Part shown: in pieces, positions 1 to 7,923 of the stretch
How positions within the stretch are numbered: the stretch's first letter is position 1
Layout of the letters: every line of letters starts with the position of its first letter
DNA from: Methylocystis silviterrae
Lineage (GTDB): Bacteria; Pseudomonadota; Alphaproteobacteria; Rhizobiales; Beijerinckiaceae
DNA length: 64,000 nt
Direction: 5' to 3'
NCBI RefSeq assembly: GCF_013350005.1
Contig: NZ_JABVWW010000007.1
Coordinates: 67,501 to 131,500 of the forward strand
Program-made: the position numbers and the translations under genes
Notes under the pieces: model-generated
Told to the model about the DNA's origin: nothing
Seen by the model: only the letters and a program-made list of their open reading frames with translations
The model's database searches: none

Positions 1-1
1 G

Positions 2-1591
2 GCGCTCGCGCCGTCGAGCTTTGCAGGGGAAGTGCCTCCCTATAATCCGCTGAAGCTCATGACCGACGCCCGCGCTCCCGAAAACGCCGCCGAGGCCGAT
101 CTCGCCCCGGATCTCGCCGAAGTCTCGTTCGAGACCCGAGACCTCGCCGCCGTGCCGGTGACGGCTCAGAGTGCCCAATTGACGCTCGCCGAAGCGCAGG
201 CGCAGGTGATTGAGCAGGTCAAATCCAGCCTCGCCGCCGGAACGCAAGCGGCGGCGCTGCCCCTGCCCGGCCAGATGCTGCTCACGCGCACGAGCCGGGC
301 GGCGATCGACCCTCTCGCGCTCGCCTATGCGACCCCAGGCGGGTCGCTGACGCCCTTCTCCGGAATCGAAGTGCGCATGGTGGCGGAAAACGTCACCATC
401 GCGCCGCGCGATACGCTGCAGCCGACACAGATGGAAGAGAAGCTTGTCGTCGTGAAGCGAGGACAGACGCTCGCCGACGTGCTGGACAGCGTGGACGTGC
501 CCAAAGGCCGGGCCGCCGCAGTCGCCGCCGCATTCAAAAACAAACGTGGCGAGCCGGTGCGCGAAGGCCAGCGCGTCAAATTGCTCTTCGCCGACTTCGA
601 CGGCTCGGGCAAGAACATGCAGCTGGCCCGCATGTCGGTTTACAACGATGAAACGATCGAATCGGTCGTCGCTGCGACCGACAGGGGCGCATTCATGCAG
701 ACGCCGACGGCGCCCACGTCGCTCGCCAACAATGGCCGGTCGAAGTCGCACAATGAGGTCGAGGAAGACGAAGGCGCGATGCGCCTCTACGATTCTCTTT
801 ACGAAACCGCTCTCAAGCAGCAGATTCCGCGGCCGATCATCAATGAGCTCGTGCGGGTTTTCGCAAATGACGCCGATCTGCAGCGCGGCGTTTCCGGCGG
901 CGATACGTTCGACGTCTTCTATGACGAAGCGGAGGACGGCGCGAGCGTGGGTCGCGACGCGCTGCTCTATGCGTCGCTGACGACCCGTAACGAGACTTAT
1001 CGCTATTATCGCTTTTTTACCCCGGACGACGGGCTGCTCGACTACTACGACGAGAACGGCCGCTCGAGCCGCAAATTCCTTGTGCGCAAGCCAATCGCCA
1101 TCGGCGAAACGCGCTCTGGCTTCGGCATGCGCCGCCATCCGATCCTCGGCTATTACAAGATGCACACGGGCGTCGACTGGGCGGCGCCGATCGGCACGCC
1201 GATTCTCGCGGCCGGCAACGGCACGGTCATCAAGGCGCAGTGGGATTCGGGCTATGGACGGCGCGTTGAGATCCAGCACGCCAACGGCTACATCACCACC
1301 TACAATCACATGTCGGGCTTTGCGCGCAGCGTGAAGGAAGGCATACGGGTCAAGCAGGGCCAGGTGATCGGATTCCTGGGCTCGACCGGATTGTCGACCG
1401 GACCGCACCTTCACTACGAGGTGATGGTCAATGGCCATTTCGTCGATCCGATGCGCGTCAAGCTGGCGCGCACGCGCGAGATCGAGGGCCGACTTCTCGC
1501 AGAATTCAGGAAAGAGCGCGATCGCATCGATTCGCTGATGGCGAAGGCGCCGAACAACAACGCGAAAGTGGCGACTCGTCAGGCCCGGTAA
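2..1591 (+). CDS. M23 family metallopeptidase (5' truncated by window)
   Basis: Zn-dependent endopeptidase of the LytM/M23 family that cleaves or regulates cleavage of peptidoglycan cross-bridges in the periplasm. The reading frame is open to the left edge, so the true start lies outside; a GTG at 32 is only the first in-window candidate. The catalytic domain fills the last third: the zinc ligands sit in HTGVDW (about nt 1163-1180) and HLHYEV (about nt 1406-1423). Upstream, around nt 430-540, is a LysM/OapA-like stretch (KRGQTLADVLDSVDVPKG) that probably binds glycan. Length and order fit the NlpD/MepM-like group. It is followed convergently by the ACP-like gene. The family call is firm; the exact cell-wall bond is not deducible. 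Confidence 0.93.
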   Translation, partial: ALAPSSFAGEVPPYNPLKLMTDARAPENAAEADLAPDLAEVSFETRDLAAVPVTAQSAQLTLAEAQAQVIEQVKSSLAAGTQAAALPLPGQMLLTRTSRAAIDPLALAYATPGGSLTPFSGIEVRMVAENVTIAPRDTLQPTQMEEKLVVVKRGQTLADVLDSVDVPKGRAAAVAAAFKNKRGEPVREGQRVKLLFADFDGSGKNMQLARMSVYNDETIESVVAATDRGAFMQTPTAPTSLANNGRSKSHNEVEEDEGAMRLYDSLYETALKQQIPRPIINELVRVFANDADLQRGVSGGDTFDVFYDEAEDGASVGRDALLYASLTTRNETYRYYRFFTPDDGLLDYYDENGRSSRKFLVRKPIAIGETRSGFGMRRHPILGYYKMHTGVDWAAPIGTPILAAGNGTVIKAQWDSGYGRRVEIQHANGYITTYNHMSGFARSVKEGIRVKQGQVIGFLGSTGLSTGPHLHYEVMVNGHFVDPMRVKLARTREIEGRLLAEFRKERDRIDSLMAKAPNNNAKVATRQAR

Positions 1592-1638
1592 GCTTCGATC
1601 TCCGTTGCGGCCTCCGGGCTGGCCCCAAACGACCTTTC

Positions 1639-1905
1639 TTAGGCTGCCTGGCGCCATTCGTAGGCGGGAGCGAACTGGGCGGCGCGAACGCCCCGGACAA
1701 TATTCTCTATCGTCGCCATCGTCCGGCGGTTGAGCGAGTCGCGCGGGAATTCGACGCGAAAGTCGCGCTCGATCGCGAGCAGCAGGCGAATCGCCGTATA
1801 GGGCGTCATGCCCAATTCATAGAGATTGGCGCGCGGCGTCAGATGGCTTGCCGGGATGCAGATCTGGGCTTCCTGATCGATCAGGCTTTGGATCGTCTCG
1901 AACAT
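1639..1905 (-). CDS. Acyl-carrier-protein-like protein lacking the phosphopantetheine serine
   Basis: An 88-residue protein with the size and helix pattern of an acyl carrier protein (helix II region LGMTPYTAIRLLLAIERDF, residues 31-49). Canonical ACPs have Asp-Ser-Leu at the start of helix II, where Ser carries 4'-phosphopantetheine. Here the equivalent residues read Thr-Pro-Tyr, so holo-ACP formation at that site is not expected. The ATG at 1905 is preceded by an AAGGGAG ribosome-binding site about 6 bases upstream, which decides the start over longer in-frame options. No fatty-acid or polyketide gene is adjacent. It could be a pseudo-carrier acting as a protein-interaction module. The family fold is fairly clear; the role is unknown. 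Confidence 0.72.
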   Translation of the reverse strand: MFETIQSLIDQEAQICIPASHLTPRANLYELGMTPYTAIRLLLAIERDFRVEFPRDSLNRRTMATIENIVRGVRAAQFAPAYEWRQAA

Positions 1906-2018
1906 TTCGCTCTCCCTTGCCGCTTTGGATCTCAATGATCGAAAGCTACCCGGAACCCGAGAAAATGTTCGTGCGCCGACACACACGGAGCACCGCAGGG
2001 CGATCGGGAGAAGGGCTT

Positions 2019-2064
2019 CCTCATCCTGAGGAGCGTGCGCAGCATGCGTCTCGACGGACGAGCC
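2019..2064. repeat. Intergenic palindromic repeat, copy 1 (CCTCATCCTGAGGAG family)
   Basis: A hairpin-forming element that begins CCTCATCCTGAGGAG and ends TCTCGACGGACGAG. The same family occurs twice more, as an inverted pair at 37456-37589. Such REP-like elements are common between genes in Hyphomicrobiales. This copy sits immediately before the surviving piece of a vapC-like gene. Confidence 0.75.
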
Positions 2065-2069
2065 TGCTG

Positions 2070-2279
2070 TCGCTTTTGCGCAATCTTCCGAGGGTGCCGC
2101 TTGCCAGCGCCGACGAAGTCCTGGAGTTGATTGACCGGCGCGCGTTGCATGGCGCGGGCATCGGATATGTCGACGCCCATCTGATCGCAGCAACGCTGCT
2201 CGCCGCGCCGGCGTCGCTTTGGACAGGGGACAAACGACTGCAATCCGCCGCAGCGCGCATCGGAAACTCGGTTCTATAG
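2070..2279 (+). pseudogene. vapC-like PIN-domain toxin, C-terminal remnant
   Basis: About 65 residues match the C-terminal half of VapC-type PIN ribonucleases: the motif GIGYVDAHLIA holds an acidic active-site residue, followed by LWTGDKRL and AAARIG. The N-terminal half, which carries the first catalytic Asp (VDTS/VDTN motif), is missing. The intergenic repeat at 2019-2064 lies exactly where the coding similarity begins. No VapB-like antitoxin is seen nearby. The frame continues upstream to 1848, but that part reads through the antisense of the ACP-like gene and the repeat and has no protein character. I read it as a decayed toxin gene that has lost its 5' half. Confidence 0.6.
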
Positions 2280-3137
2280 GCCCACGCGCCGGCGCACGTC
2301 GGCTGGCGTCCAGCCCTCCGCGCGCAGCGCCCGCAGCGCTGTCGAGGCGGCGCTCTTCGCAAGCTTCTCGCCGTTCTCGTCCAGAACGAGGCCGTGATGG
2401 CGATAATCCGGCGCCGGCAGGTCGAGAAGACCTTGCAGCAGTCGATGCAGGCTCGTCGCTTCAAACAGATCCTTACCGCGCACGACGTCCGTCACGCCCT
2501 GCAGCGCGTCGTCGATGACGACGGCGATATGATAGCTCGCCGGCGTATCCTTGCGCGCAAGGACGACGTCGCCCCATTCCGCCGGATCGGCGACAATGTC
2601 GCCGGCGTCAAATTCGCGCCACGAGAGCCCCTGCCCCGCCAGAGCAGCCGCCTTACGCATATCGAGCCGCAGCGCGACGCCGCGCTGCGTTAGGACCTCG
2701 CGCGCCGCACGTCGCGGCTTGTCGCGGCAGGTTCCAGGGTAAAGCGGCGCGCCATCGGGGTCGTGCGGCCAATTCGGTTTCGCAACGGCGGCGCGGGCGA
2801 TGTCCGAACGCCGGCAATCGCAGGCATAAAGCAGCCCCTTGTCGTCGAGCCGTTCAAGCGCCCGCGCGTAATCGTCGAAATGTTCGGACTGGCGCCGCAC
2901 GGGCACCTCCCATTCAAGCCCGAGCCAGGCGAGGTCTTCATAGATCGCCGCTTCGAACTCATTCCGCGCGCGGCCCGTATCGATATCCTCGATGCGCAAC
3001 AGGAAACGCCCGCCGCATTGGCGCGCGAGATCGAAATTGAGGAGCGCCGAATAGGCGTGGCCGAGGTGCAGATAACCATTCGGCGACGGCGCGAAGCGGA
3101 AGACGCGCTGGCCACCCGCTGTCACTCCCGACGTCAT
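2274..3137 (-). CDS. gluQ: Glutamyl-Q tRNA(Asp) synthetase
   Basis: A truncated class I glutamyl-tRNA synthetase paralogue that attaches glutamate to the queuosine base of tRNA-Asp. Visible motifs: the nucleotide-binding APSPNGYLHLGH near the N-terminus (HIGH-class HLGH at residues 24-27), a zinc-site pattern CDC...Y...C around residues 110-140, and a KLAKS (KMSKS-type) motif near residue 250. At 287 residues it lacks the anticodon-binding domain of GltX, as expected for GluQ. The start is uncertain: ATG at 3137 lies inside the palindromic repeat 3133-3210 and has no clear ribosome-binding site, while a GTG at 3125 is a close alternative. Its 3' end overlaps the vapC remnant by 6 bases on the opposite strand. 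Confidence 0.93.
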   Translation of the reverse strand: MTSGVTAGGQRVFRFAPSPNGYLHLGHAYSALLNFDLARQCGGRFLLRIEDIDTGRARNEFEAAIYEDLAWLGLEWEVPVRRQSEHFDDYARALERLDDKGLLYACDCRRSDIARAAVAKPNWPHDPDGAPLYPGTCRDKPRRAAREVLTQRGVALRLDMRKAAALAGQGLSWREFDAGDIVADPAEWGDVVLARKDTPASYHIAVVIDDALQGVTDVVRGKDLFEATSLHRLLQGLLDLPAPDYRHHGLVLDENGEKLAKSAASTALRALRAEGWTPADVRRRVGL

Positions 3138-3210
3138 TGCGAGGAGCGCAGCCACGACGCAATCCAGCCGCCCACCAACGCCTGAATTGCTTCGCTTCGC
3201 TCGCAATGAC
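3133..3210. repeat. Palindromic repeat (GTCATTGCGAGGAGCG family)
   Basis: Inverted repeat with outer arms GTCATTGCGAG... and ...CTCGCAATGAC. The inner arms are imperfect (GCAATCCAG versus CTGAATTGC). This is a common alphaproteobacterial intergenic hairpin element. It separates cmk from gluQ and supplies the likely gluQ start codon. It may act as a transcript-processing or attenuation structure between the two co-oriented genes. Confidence 0.8.
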
Positions 3211-3216
3211 CAAACT

Positions 3217-3846
3217 TCAACGTCGCGCCTTTTCCACCATTCCCCGCGCGGCCGCGAAAGCCTCCTCGATGTCGAGGTCGGTCGTGTCGAGCGTCACCGC
3301 GTCGGCGGCCGCCTTTAAGGGCGCGGCGCTGCGGGCGCTGTCGCGGGCGTCGCGCTTCTTTACGTCTTCGAGAATGGCGGCGTAGTCGGCGTCTTCGCCG
3401 GCGCGCGCAAGCTCCAGAGCGCGGCGGGTGGCGCGCGTCTCCGGCGCCGCGGTGACGAAAATCTTCACCTTCGCGTCGGGGCAGATCACCGTGCCGATGT
3501 CGCGTCCGTCGAGGACGGCGCCTTCCGGCCGCGCCGCGAAGCCCCGCTGCATGTCGACGAGCGCCGCGCGCACCGCCGGCATAGCGGCGACGACGGACGC
3601 CGCCTCGCCCATGTCGCGCGCGCGCAGCCGCCTTTCGTCGAAGTCGGTGAGCGACAGGCTGCGCGCGGCGGCGACCGCAGCTTCGACGTCGTCGAGCGGG
3701 AGACCCTCCTCCAGCAGCGCGCAGGCCGTGGCGCGATAGAGCAAGCCGGTATCGAGATGCGGCAGGCCGTAATGCGCCGCAAGGCGTCGCGCCAGGGTGC
3801 CCTTCCCCGACGCCGCGGGGCCGTCGATGGCGATGACGAAGCTCAC
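3217..3846 (-). CDS. cmk: Cytidylate kinase
   Basis: Phosphorylates CMP and dCMP with ATP in cytosolic pyrimidine nucleotide metabolism. The P-loop GPAASGKGT occupies residues 9-17, followed by the DTGLLYRA substrate-binding stretch at about 32-39 and the [13 protein letters not shown] motif at about 114-126. Its length of 209 residues is normal. The start codon overlaps the aroA stop by 4 bases (ATGA), so the two genes are translationally coupled. The aroA-cmk order is common in alphaproteobacteria. Confidence 0.96.
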   Translation of the reverse strand: MSFVIAIDGPAASGKGTLARRLAAHYGLPHLDTGLLYRATACALLEEGLPLDDVEAAVAAARSLSLTDFDERRLRARDMGEAASVVAAMPAVRAALVDMQRGFAARPEGAVLDGRDIGTVICPDAKVKIFVTAAPETRATRRALELARAGEDADYAAILEDVKKRDARDSARSAAPLKAAADAVTLDTTDLDIEEAFAAARGMVEKARR

Positions 3847-5189
3847 GAGAAGCGCGCTCCGAGTCGCTCCATCAGCGGGCGAAACGCCGGAAAGCTCGTC
3901 GCGATCATCGTGTCGTCGTCGACCGTGACTTTCTTCTCGGCGGCGAGACCCATGACCAGAAAGCTCATGGCGATGCGATGATCGAGATGCGTCTCGACCA
4001 TGCCGCCGCCGGCGACCCTGCCGCCGCGCACGATCAAGTCGTCATCGATGATCTCGCAGCCGACGCCATTGGCTTTAAGCCCGGCGGCGACCGCCTCGAG
4101 ACGATCCGATTCCTTCACGCGCAATTCGGAGAGCCCGCGCATCCGCGTCTCACCCTTGGCGAAGGAGGCCGCGACGGCGAGGATCGGATATTCGTCGATC
4201 ATTGAGGGCGCCCGCGCCGCCGGCACATCGACGCCGGCAAGATGCGAGAAGCGCGCGCGAATGTCGGCGACCTCTTCGCCGCCCTCCTCGCGCCTGTTCT
4301 CCAACGCGATATCGGCGCCCATTTCCTTGAGCGTCGTCAGCAGACCGCTGCGCAGCGGATTGGTCATCACCCCTTCGATGACGATGTCCGAGCCCTCGAT
4401 GATCAGCGCGGCGACGAGCGGAAAAGCGGCCGATGACGGATCGGCAGGAACCCGCACCTCCCGCGCGGTCATTTCCGGGCGCCCTTCAAGCGTAATCTTG
4501 CGGCCATGCGGGCCATGAGGCGCGCTTACGACCTTTGCGCCGAAATGCGCGAGCATTTTCTCGGTGTGATCGCGCGAAGCCTCGGCCTCGATCACCGTCG
4601 TCTGGCCGGGCGAATTCAGTCCGCAGAGCAGCACCGCCGATTTAATCTGCGCCGAAGCGACGGGCGTCTTGTATTCGACCGGCAAGGGCTCGCTCGATCC
4701 TTGCAGCACCAGCGGCAGGCGGCCGCCCTCGGCCTGCTCCAGAACCTGGGCGCCTTGCAGCGCCAGGGGATCGAGAATGCGCTTCATCGGGCGTTTCCGC
4801 AGCGAGGCGTCGCCGTCGAAGCGCGCGAGGATCGGGTGGCCGACGACGACGCCCATCATCAGCCGCGAGCCGGTGCCGGCATTGCCGAAATCGAGGGTCT
4901 CCGTGGGCTGCAGCAGCGAGCCGAGCCCGGCGCCCCAGACGCTCCAGCGACCGTCGTCATGGCGCAGGATCTTCGCGCCAAGCTGGCGGCAGGCCTGCGC
5001 CGTCCGCAACACGTCCTCGCCTTCGAGAAGCCCTTCGATCTTCGTCTCGCCGATGGCGAGCAGGCCGAAGATCAGCGCGCGATGCGAAACCGATTTGTCG
5101 CCCGGCGGGCGCACGCGGCCCTTAAGCGGCCCGGATTTATGGGCGCTGAGCGGCGCGGCGGGAGCATGGGCATGGGCGGCGTGCGGCAT
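3843..5189 (-). CDS. aroA: 3-phosphoshikimate 1-carboxyvinyltransferase (EPSP synthase)
   Basis: Transfers the enolpyruvyl group from PEP to shikimate-3-phosphate, the sixth step of the shikimate pathway. The protein shows [13 protein letters not shown] at residues 28-40, the [11 protein letters not shown] signature, RDHTEKML, and RVKESDRLE near the C-terminus. It belongs to the class with Gly-Thr-Gly rather than Gly-Thr-Ala in the PEP-binding loop, as in class II enzymes. I chose ATG at 5189 (448 residues) because the extra residues from an upstream ATG at 5234 are Arg-rich and unlike the family. It lies 115 bp downstream of tRNA-Gly on the same strand and overlaps cmk. Confidence 0.96.
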   Translation of the reverse strand: MPHAAHAHAPAAPLSAHKSGPLKGRVRPPGDKSVSHRALIFGLLAIGETKIEGLLEGEDVLRTAQACRQLGAKILRHDDGRWSVWGAGLGSLLQPTETLDFGNAGTGSRLMMGVVVGHPILARFDGDASLRKRPMKRILDPLALQGAQVLEQAEGGRLPLVLQGSSEPLPVEYKTPVASAQIKSAVLLCGLNSPGQTTVIEAEASRDHTEKMLAHFGAKVVSAPHGPHGRKITLEGRPEMTAREVRVPADPSSAAFPLVAALIIEGSDIVIEGVMTNPLRSGLLTTLKEMGADIALENRREEGGEEVADIRARFSHLAGVDVPAARAPSMIDEYPILAVAASFAKGETRMRGLSELRVKESDRLEAVAAGLKANGVGCEIIDDDLIVRGGRVAGGGMVETHLDHRIAMSFLVMGLAAEKKVTVDDDTMIATSFPAFRPLMERLGARFS

Positions 5190-5303
5190 AGTCGCTTTCG
5201 GTCGAGCGCGATTCAATCGCCATCCGCTTCGCACTTTTGGCGACGATGCTCAACAGCGGCGGCCGGCGTCTGCGGGCGGATTTTTGCGTGGTTGGCTGGA
5301 GAT

Positions 5304-5378
5304 TGGAGCGGGCGATGGGAATCGAACCCACGACATTCAGCTTGGGAAGCTGACGTTCTACCTCTGAACTACGCCCGC
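5304..5378 (-). tRNA. tRNA-Gly (anticodon CCC)
   Basis: Reading the minus strand, a cloverleaf folds with acceptor GCGGGCG/CGCCCGC, anticodon stem TCAGC/GCTGA around loop TTCCCAA (anticodon CCC), a T arm with GGTTCGATTCC, and an encoded CCA at 5306-5304. The tRNA is 75 nt including CCA. Confidence 0.95.
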
Positions 5379-5433
5379 GCGCTCCTTGTGTAACGCGGGA
5401 GGCCGCCCGTTTCAACGGCGCAACCGAGCGCTC

Positions 5434-5548
5434 CACCCCACCCCGCGCCTTCGGCGCGACCCTCCCCCTCGAGGGGAGGGTAGACCGGCGCGCAGCACAC
5501 ACCCTCCCCTGGAGGGGGAGGGTCGGCGCGCAGCGCCGGGGTGGGGTG
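5434..5548. repeat. Large inverted repeat (CACCCCACCCCG ... CGGGGTGGGGTG)
   Basis: A 115-bp element with near-perfect inverted arms. The outer arms are CACCCCACCCCGCGC and GCGCCGGGGTGGGGTG; the inner arms are ACCCTCCCC and GGGGAGGGT. It lies between tRNA-Gly and the end of the cytochrome gene. The pattern matches a widespread G/C-rich intergenic repeat of Hyphomicrobiales. It may also serve as a terminator for the dcd-cytochrome transcript. Confidence 0.85.
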
Positions 5549-5557
5549 AAATTAAGC

Positions 5558-6562
5558 TCACCGTCCGCTGTTGGGATTCCTTACCTCCCCCTTCTCCTTC
5601 TCGATCTCTTTCAGCTTCGCGCGGATCGGGCCATAGGGCCCGTATTTGTGCTGCTCCTCGGAGAAGCCGTCGGCATAGGGGCCGTAAGGCGCGTCGATCG
5701 GCTTTTGCAGAAGGTCGGGAAAATCCCTTTCCAGCCCGGCGCGATGCGGCCGTGGCCTTGAGATCATCAGCGCCGCGACGTCCCAGGCCTCCTCCGGGGA
5801 AAGTCGCGGATGCAGATAATCGACGCCGTCCGGCATGTTGGAATGAATGAAAGTCGCCGCCGTGATCAGCCGCGCCATGCCGGCGCCGTCGTTGAAACTG
5901 TCCGCGCCCCAGAGCGGCGGAAAGGCGTAGCCGGCGCCAAGGCCTGGCAGGCTGTTCTGCACGCCGGCGCCGTCGACGTTGTGGCAGCCGATGCAGCGCG
6001 CCTGATAAATATCGCGCCCGCGCATCGGATCGGCGGCGCGGTCAAGCTCCGGCACGGTCCCCGCGCCGAGGCCCGAGAGCTTTTCTCCCTTGCGCACGCC
6101 GGTCGAGAGAAACTGAATATAGGCGACGATGGCGCGCATCGGCGCGGACGAAACCGGCAAAGGGCGGCCGTTCATGCTGCGCGTCATGCAAGAATTGATG
6201 CGCTCTTGCAGCGTGATCTGCGCGCCCGCGCGCGCGCTATAGGCGGGGAAATCCTCGGCGAGGCCAAAAATCGGCAGGCCGAATTTCTTCACGCCGGCGT
6301 CGAGATGGCAATTGCCGCAGGCGAGATTGTTGCCGGCATAGCGCTGCGCGGGGTCGGGCATATCCGGCCCAATATGGGAATAAGTCGCGGTGATGAGATC
6401 GCGCCCGTGGCGGATCAGCCGGCTATGCGCGTCGTAAGGCAGCGCGTCGACTTGCGGAACCGACCAGAACTTCGCGCTTGACGCGCCGAGTTCTTCCGCA
6501 GCGACGGAAGTCGCGAGCGCCAAGAGCGCGAAGAGCGCGCCGCCAGTAAGCGCCTTGCGCAT
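5558..6562 (-). CDS. Secreted diheme c-type cytochrome, TsdA/SoxA-like
   Basis: A 334-residue periplasmic electron-transfer protein. Residues 1-22 form a signal peptide (…ATSVAA|EELG). Two heme c sites are present: CGNCH at 82-86 and CIGCH at 190-194. Around the first heme the conserved block NNLACGNCH, then RINSCMTRSMNGRPLP (Cys125) resembles thiosulfate dehydrogenase TsdA, where a Cys following the first heme is the axial ligand. The C-terminal 60 residues are charged and Tyr/Gly-rich and exceed the core family. The ATG at 6562 has GGAG 8 bases upstream and lies 4 bp after the dcd stop, so the pair is an operon. Thiosulfate oxidation to tetrathionate is plausible; other diheme roles remain possible. 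Confidence 0.85.
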   Translation of the reverse strand: MRKALTGGALFALLALATSVAAEELGASSAKFWSVPQVDALPYDAHSRLIRHGRDLITATYSHIGPDMPDPAQRYAGNNLACGNCHLDAGVKKFGLPIFGLAEDFPAYSARAGAQITLQERINSCMTRSMNGRPLPVSSAPMRAIVAYIQFLSTGVRKGEKLSGLGAGTVPELDRAADPMRGRDIYQARCIGCHNVDGAGVQNSLPGLGAGYAFPPLWGADSFNDGAGMARLITAATFIHSNMPDGVDYLHPRLSPEEAWDVAALMISRPRPHRAGLERDFPDLLQKPIDAPYGPYADGFSEEQHKYGPYGPIRAKLKEIEKEKGEVRNPNSGR

Positions 6563-6566
6563 GAGA

Positions 6567-7667
6567 TCACTCCGCCATGAAATGTTTCGAGAGCTTGAGC
6601 CCCTGCCCCTGATAATTCGATACGCCGCTCTGGCCGTAAAGCGCCTTTGGGGTTTCCGCCATGCGTTCATAGACGAGGCGGCCGATGAACTGGCCGTCTT
6701 CGAGGATAAAGGGCACTTCGCGCGAGCGCACTTCGAGGACGGCGCGGGCGCCCGGCCGGCCGTCGGGGCCGGCGCCGAAGCCGGGATCAAAGAAGCCGGC
6801 GTAATGTACCCGGAACTCGCCGATCGCCGCGTCCATCGGCGCCATTTCGGCGGCGAGATCGGGCGGAATCGCGAGGCGCTCGTGCGAGGCGAGGATGTAG
6901 AAATCGCCCGGATCGAGAATGAGCCTTCCGTCGCGCGCCGGCAGCCGCTCCCAATAATCGTCGATGTGATAGGCGCCGATCCGATCGACGTCGATCACGT
7001 CGGTGTGCTTTTGCGCGCGATAGCCGATGATTCCCCCGAACGCGTCGGCGTCGAGCGCGACCCGCAGCACGACGCCGTCGCGCAAATTGAGCGGCCCGTC
7101 GACGAGCGGCGATGTGCGATGCAGTTCGGCGAGCGCCGCGTCGCCGAGCGTCCCGCCTTGCGATTCGCTCTGCGCATGCGCGCGAAAACGCAGTTGGTTC
7201 AATCGCGTGCCGGTGCGGACGCGCACCGAAAAGCTACGCGGCGACACTTCGGCGTAGAGCGGGCCGTGATATCCGGGCGCGACCTCGTCGAAGCGGTCGC
7301 CGCGATCCGTGATCAGCCGCGTGAAAATATCGAGGCGCCCCGTCGAGCTTTTCGGATTGGCGGCGCCGAGGACAGCGTCGCCGAGCGCCAGGCTTTCCAG
7401 AAGCGGCACGACATAGAAGCAGCCGCGCTCCAGCACGGCGCCGTCGCCTTCAAGCGACATCTCGTCATATTTGAGCGCGGAGAGGAGCTCGTCGACGCCG
7501 CGCCGCTTTCCCGGCAGAAAACTGGCGCGCACGCGATAGGCCTTGGGGCCGAGCCGCAGATCGAGACTGGCCGGCTGAATCTGCCCATGCGCCAAAGGCG
7601 CGGCAAGGCGGATCTGACCGGCCTCGGCCATCGCCTGAATCTGCCGGCTGGAAAGCACGCCGCCCAT
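6567..7667 (-). CDS. dcd: 2'-deoxycytidine 5'-triphosphate deaminase, long form
   Basis: Converts dCTP to dUTP, feeding dUTPase and thymidylate synthesis. At 366 residues it is the long alphaproteobacterial form, a tandem of two Dcd/dUTPase-like halves, compared with about 190 residues in enterobacteria. Visible motifs: PASLDLRLGP near residue 33, NPKSSTGRLDIFTRLITD (about 106-123) and LYAEVSPRSFSVRV. The C-terminal half has PGDFYILASHERLAIP and GRLVYERM. I chose ATG at 7667 because the preceding residues are unlike the family. The gene is immediately upstream of the diheme cytochrome; no metabolic link between the two is obvious. Confidence 0.93.
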   Translation of the reverse strand: MGGVLSSRQIQAMAEAGQIRLAAPLAHGQIQPASLDLRLGPKAYRVRASFLPGKRRGVDELLSALKYDEMSLEGDGAVLERGCFYVVPLLESLALGDAVLGAANPKSSTGRLDIFTRLITDRGDRFDEVAPGYHGPLYAEVSPRSFSVRVRTGTRLNQLRFRAHAQSESQGGTLGDAALAELHRTSPLVDGPLNLRDGVVLRVALDADAFGGIIGYRAQKHTDVIDVDRIGAYHIDDYWERLPARDGRLILDPGDFYILASHERLAIPPDLAAEMAPMDAAIGEFRVHYAGFFDPGFGAGPDGRPGARAVLEVRSREVPFILEDGQFIGRLVYERMAETPKALYGQSGVSNYQGQGLKLSKHFMAE

Positions 7668-7740
7668 TCGTCTACCGCCCTGTCGCCTTTCCTTGCGCTG
7701 GCATAAGCGCCAAATCGCGTCGCCTTTCAAGCCAAGGCTG

Positions 7741-7770
7741 TTGACAGCTGAGGTTCCTCTGGCCTCTATA
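7741..7770 (+). promoter_or_regulatory. Sigma70-type promoter of metZ
   Basis: TTGACA at 7741-7746, a 17-bp spacer, then CTCTAT at 7764-7769, with TATAAG overlapping just downstream. Transcription would start close to 7776, exactly at the riboswitch. Position relative to the aptamer is the main support. Confidence 0.6.
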
Positions 7771-7773
7771 AGC

Positions 7774-7832
7774 GCACGTGGTTATTTGAGCCGGCCGGCT
7801 TGCCGCCACGAAAAACAACGCGCTAAAAGGCC
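7774..7832 (+). promoter_or_regulatory. SAM-II riboswitch
   Basis: The sequence follows the SAM-II (metA motif) consensus found upstream of methionine genes in alphaproteobacteria: CGTGGTTATTTG at 7777-7788, CCGGCCGGCTTGC, then CCACG at 7806-7810 closing the P1 stem with CGTGG, and the A-rich AAAAACAACGCGCTAAAA 3' strand that forms the pseudoknot. It precedes metZ by about 90 nt. SAM binding is expected to lower metZ expression. Confidence 0.9.
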
Positions 7833-7860
7833 GGGTCTCCCTATGGAAGCCCCGCTTTTT
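7830..7860 (+). terminator. Possible attenuator hairpin downstream of the SAM-II aptamer
   Basis: CGGGTCTCC and GGAAGCCCCG can form an imperfect stem around CTAT, followed by TTTTT at 7856-7860 and lying before the metZ start codon. This would allow transcriptional attenuation. SAM-II elements usually act on translation, so this is tentative. Confidence 0.4.
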
Positions 7861-7923
7861 GCGTAGCAGCGCCGTTCGGCGCGCATCAAGCGAATGGCGC
7901 GCCTTCGCGCCGAGGGAGAACCA

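Noticed and set aside
5434-5548. CRISPR-like array in the CACCCC repeat region
   Set aside because: It is a single inverted repeat, not regularly spaced direct repeats with unique spacers. No CRISPR array was seen anywhere in the window.
7776-7860. CRISPR or other repeat interpretation of the palindromic leader before metZ
   Set aside because: There is one copy only, and it matches the SAM-II aptamer.
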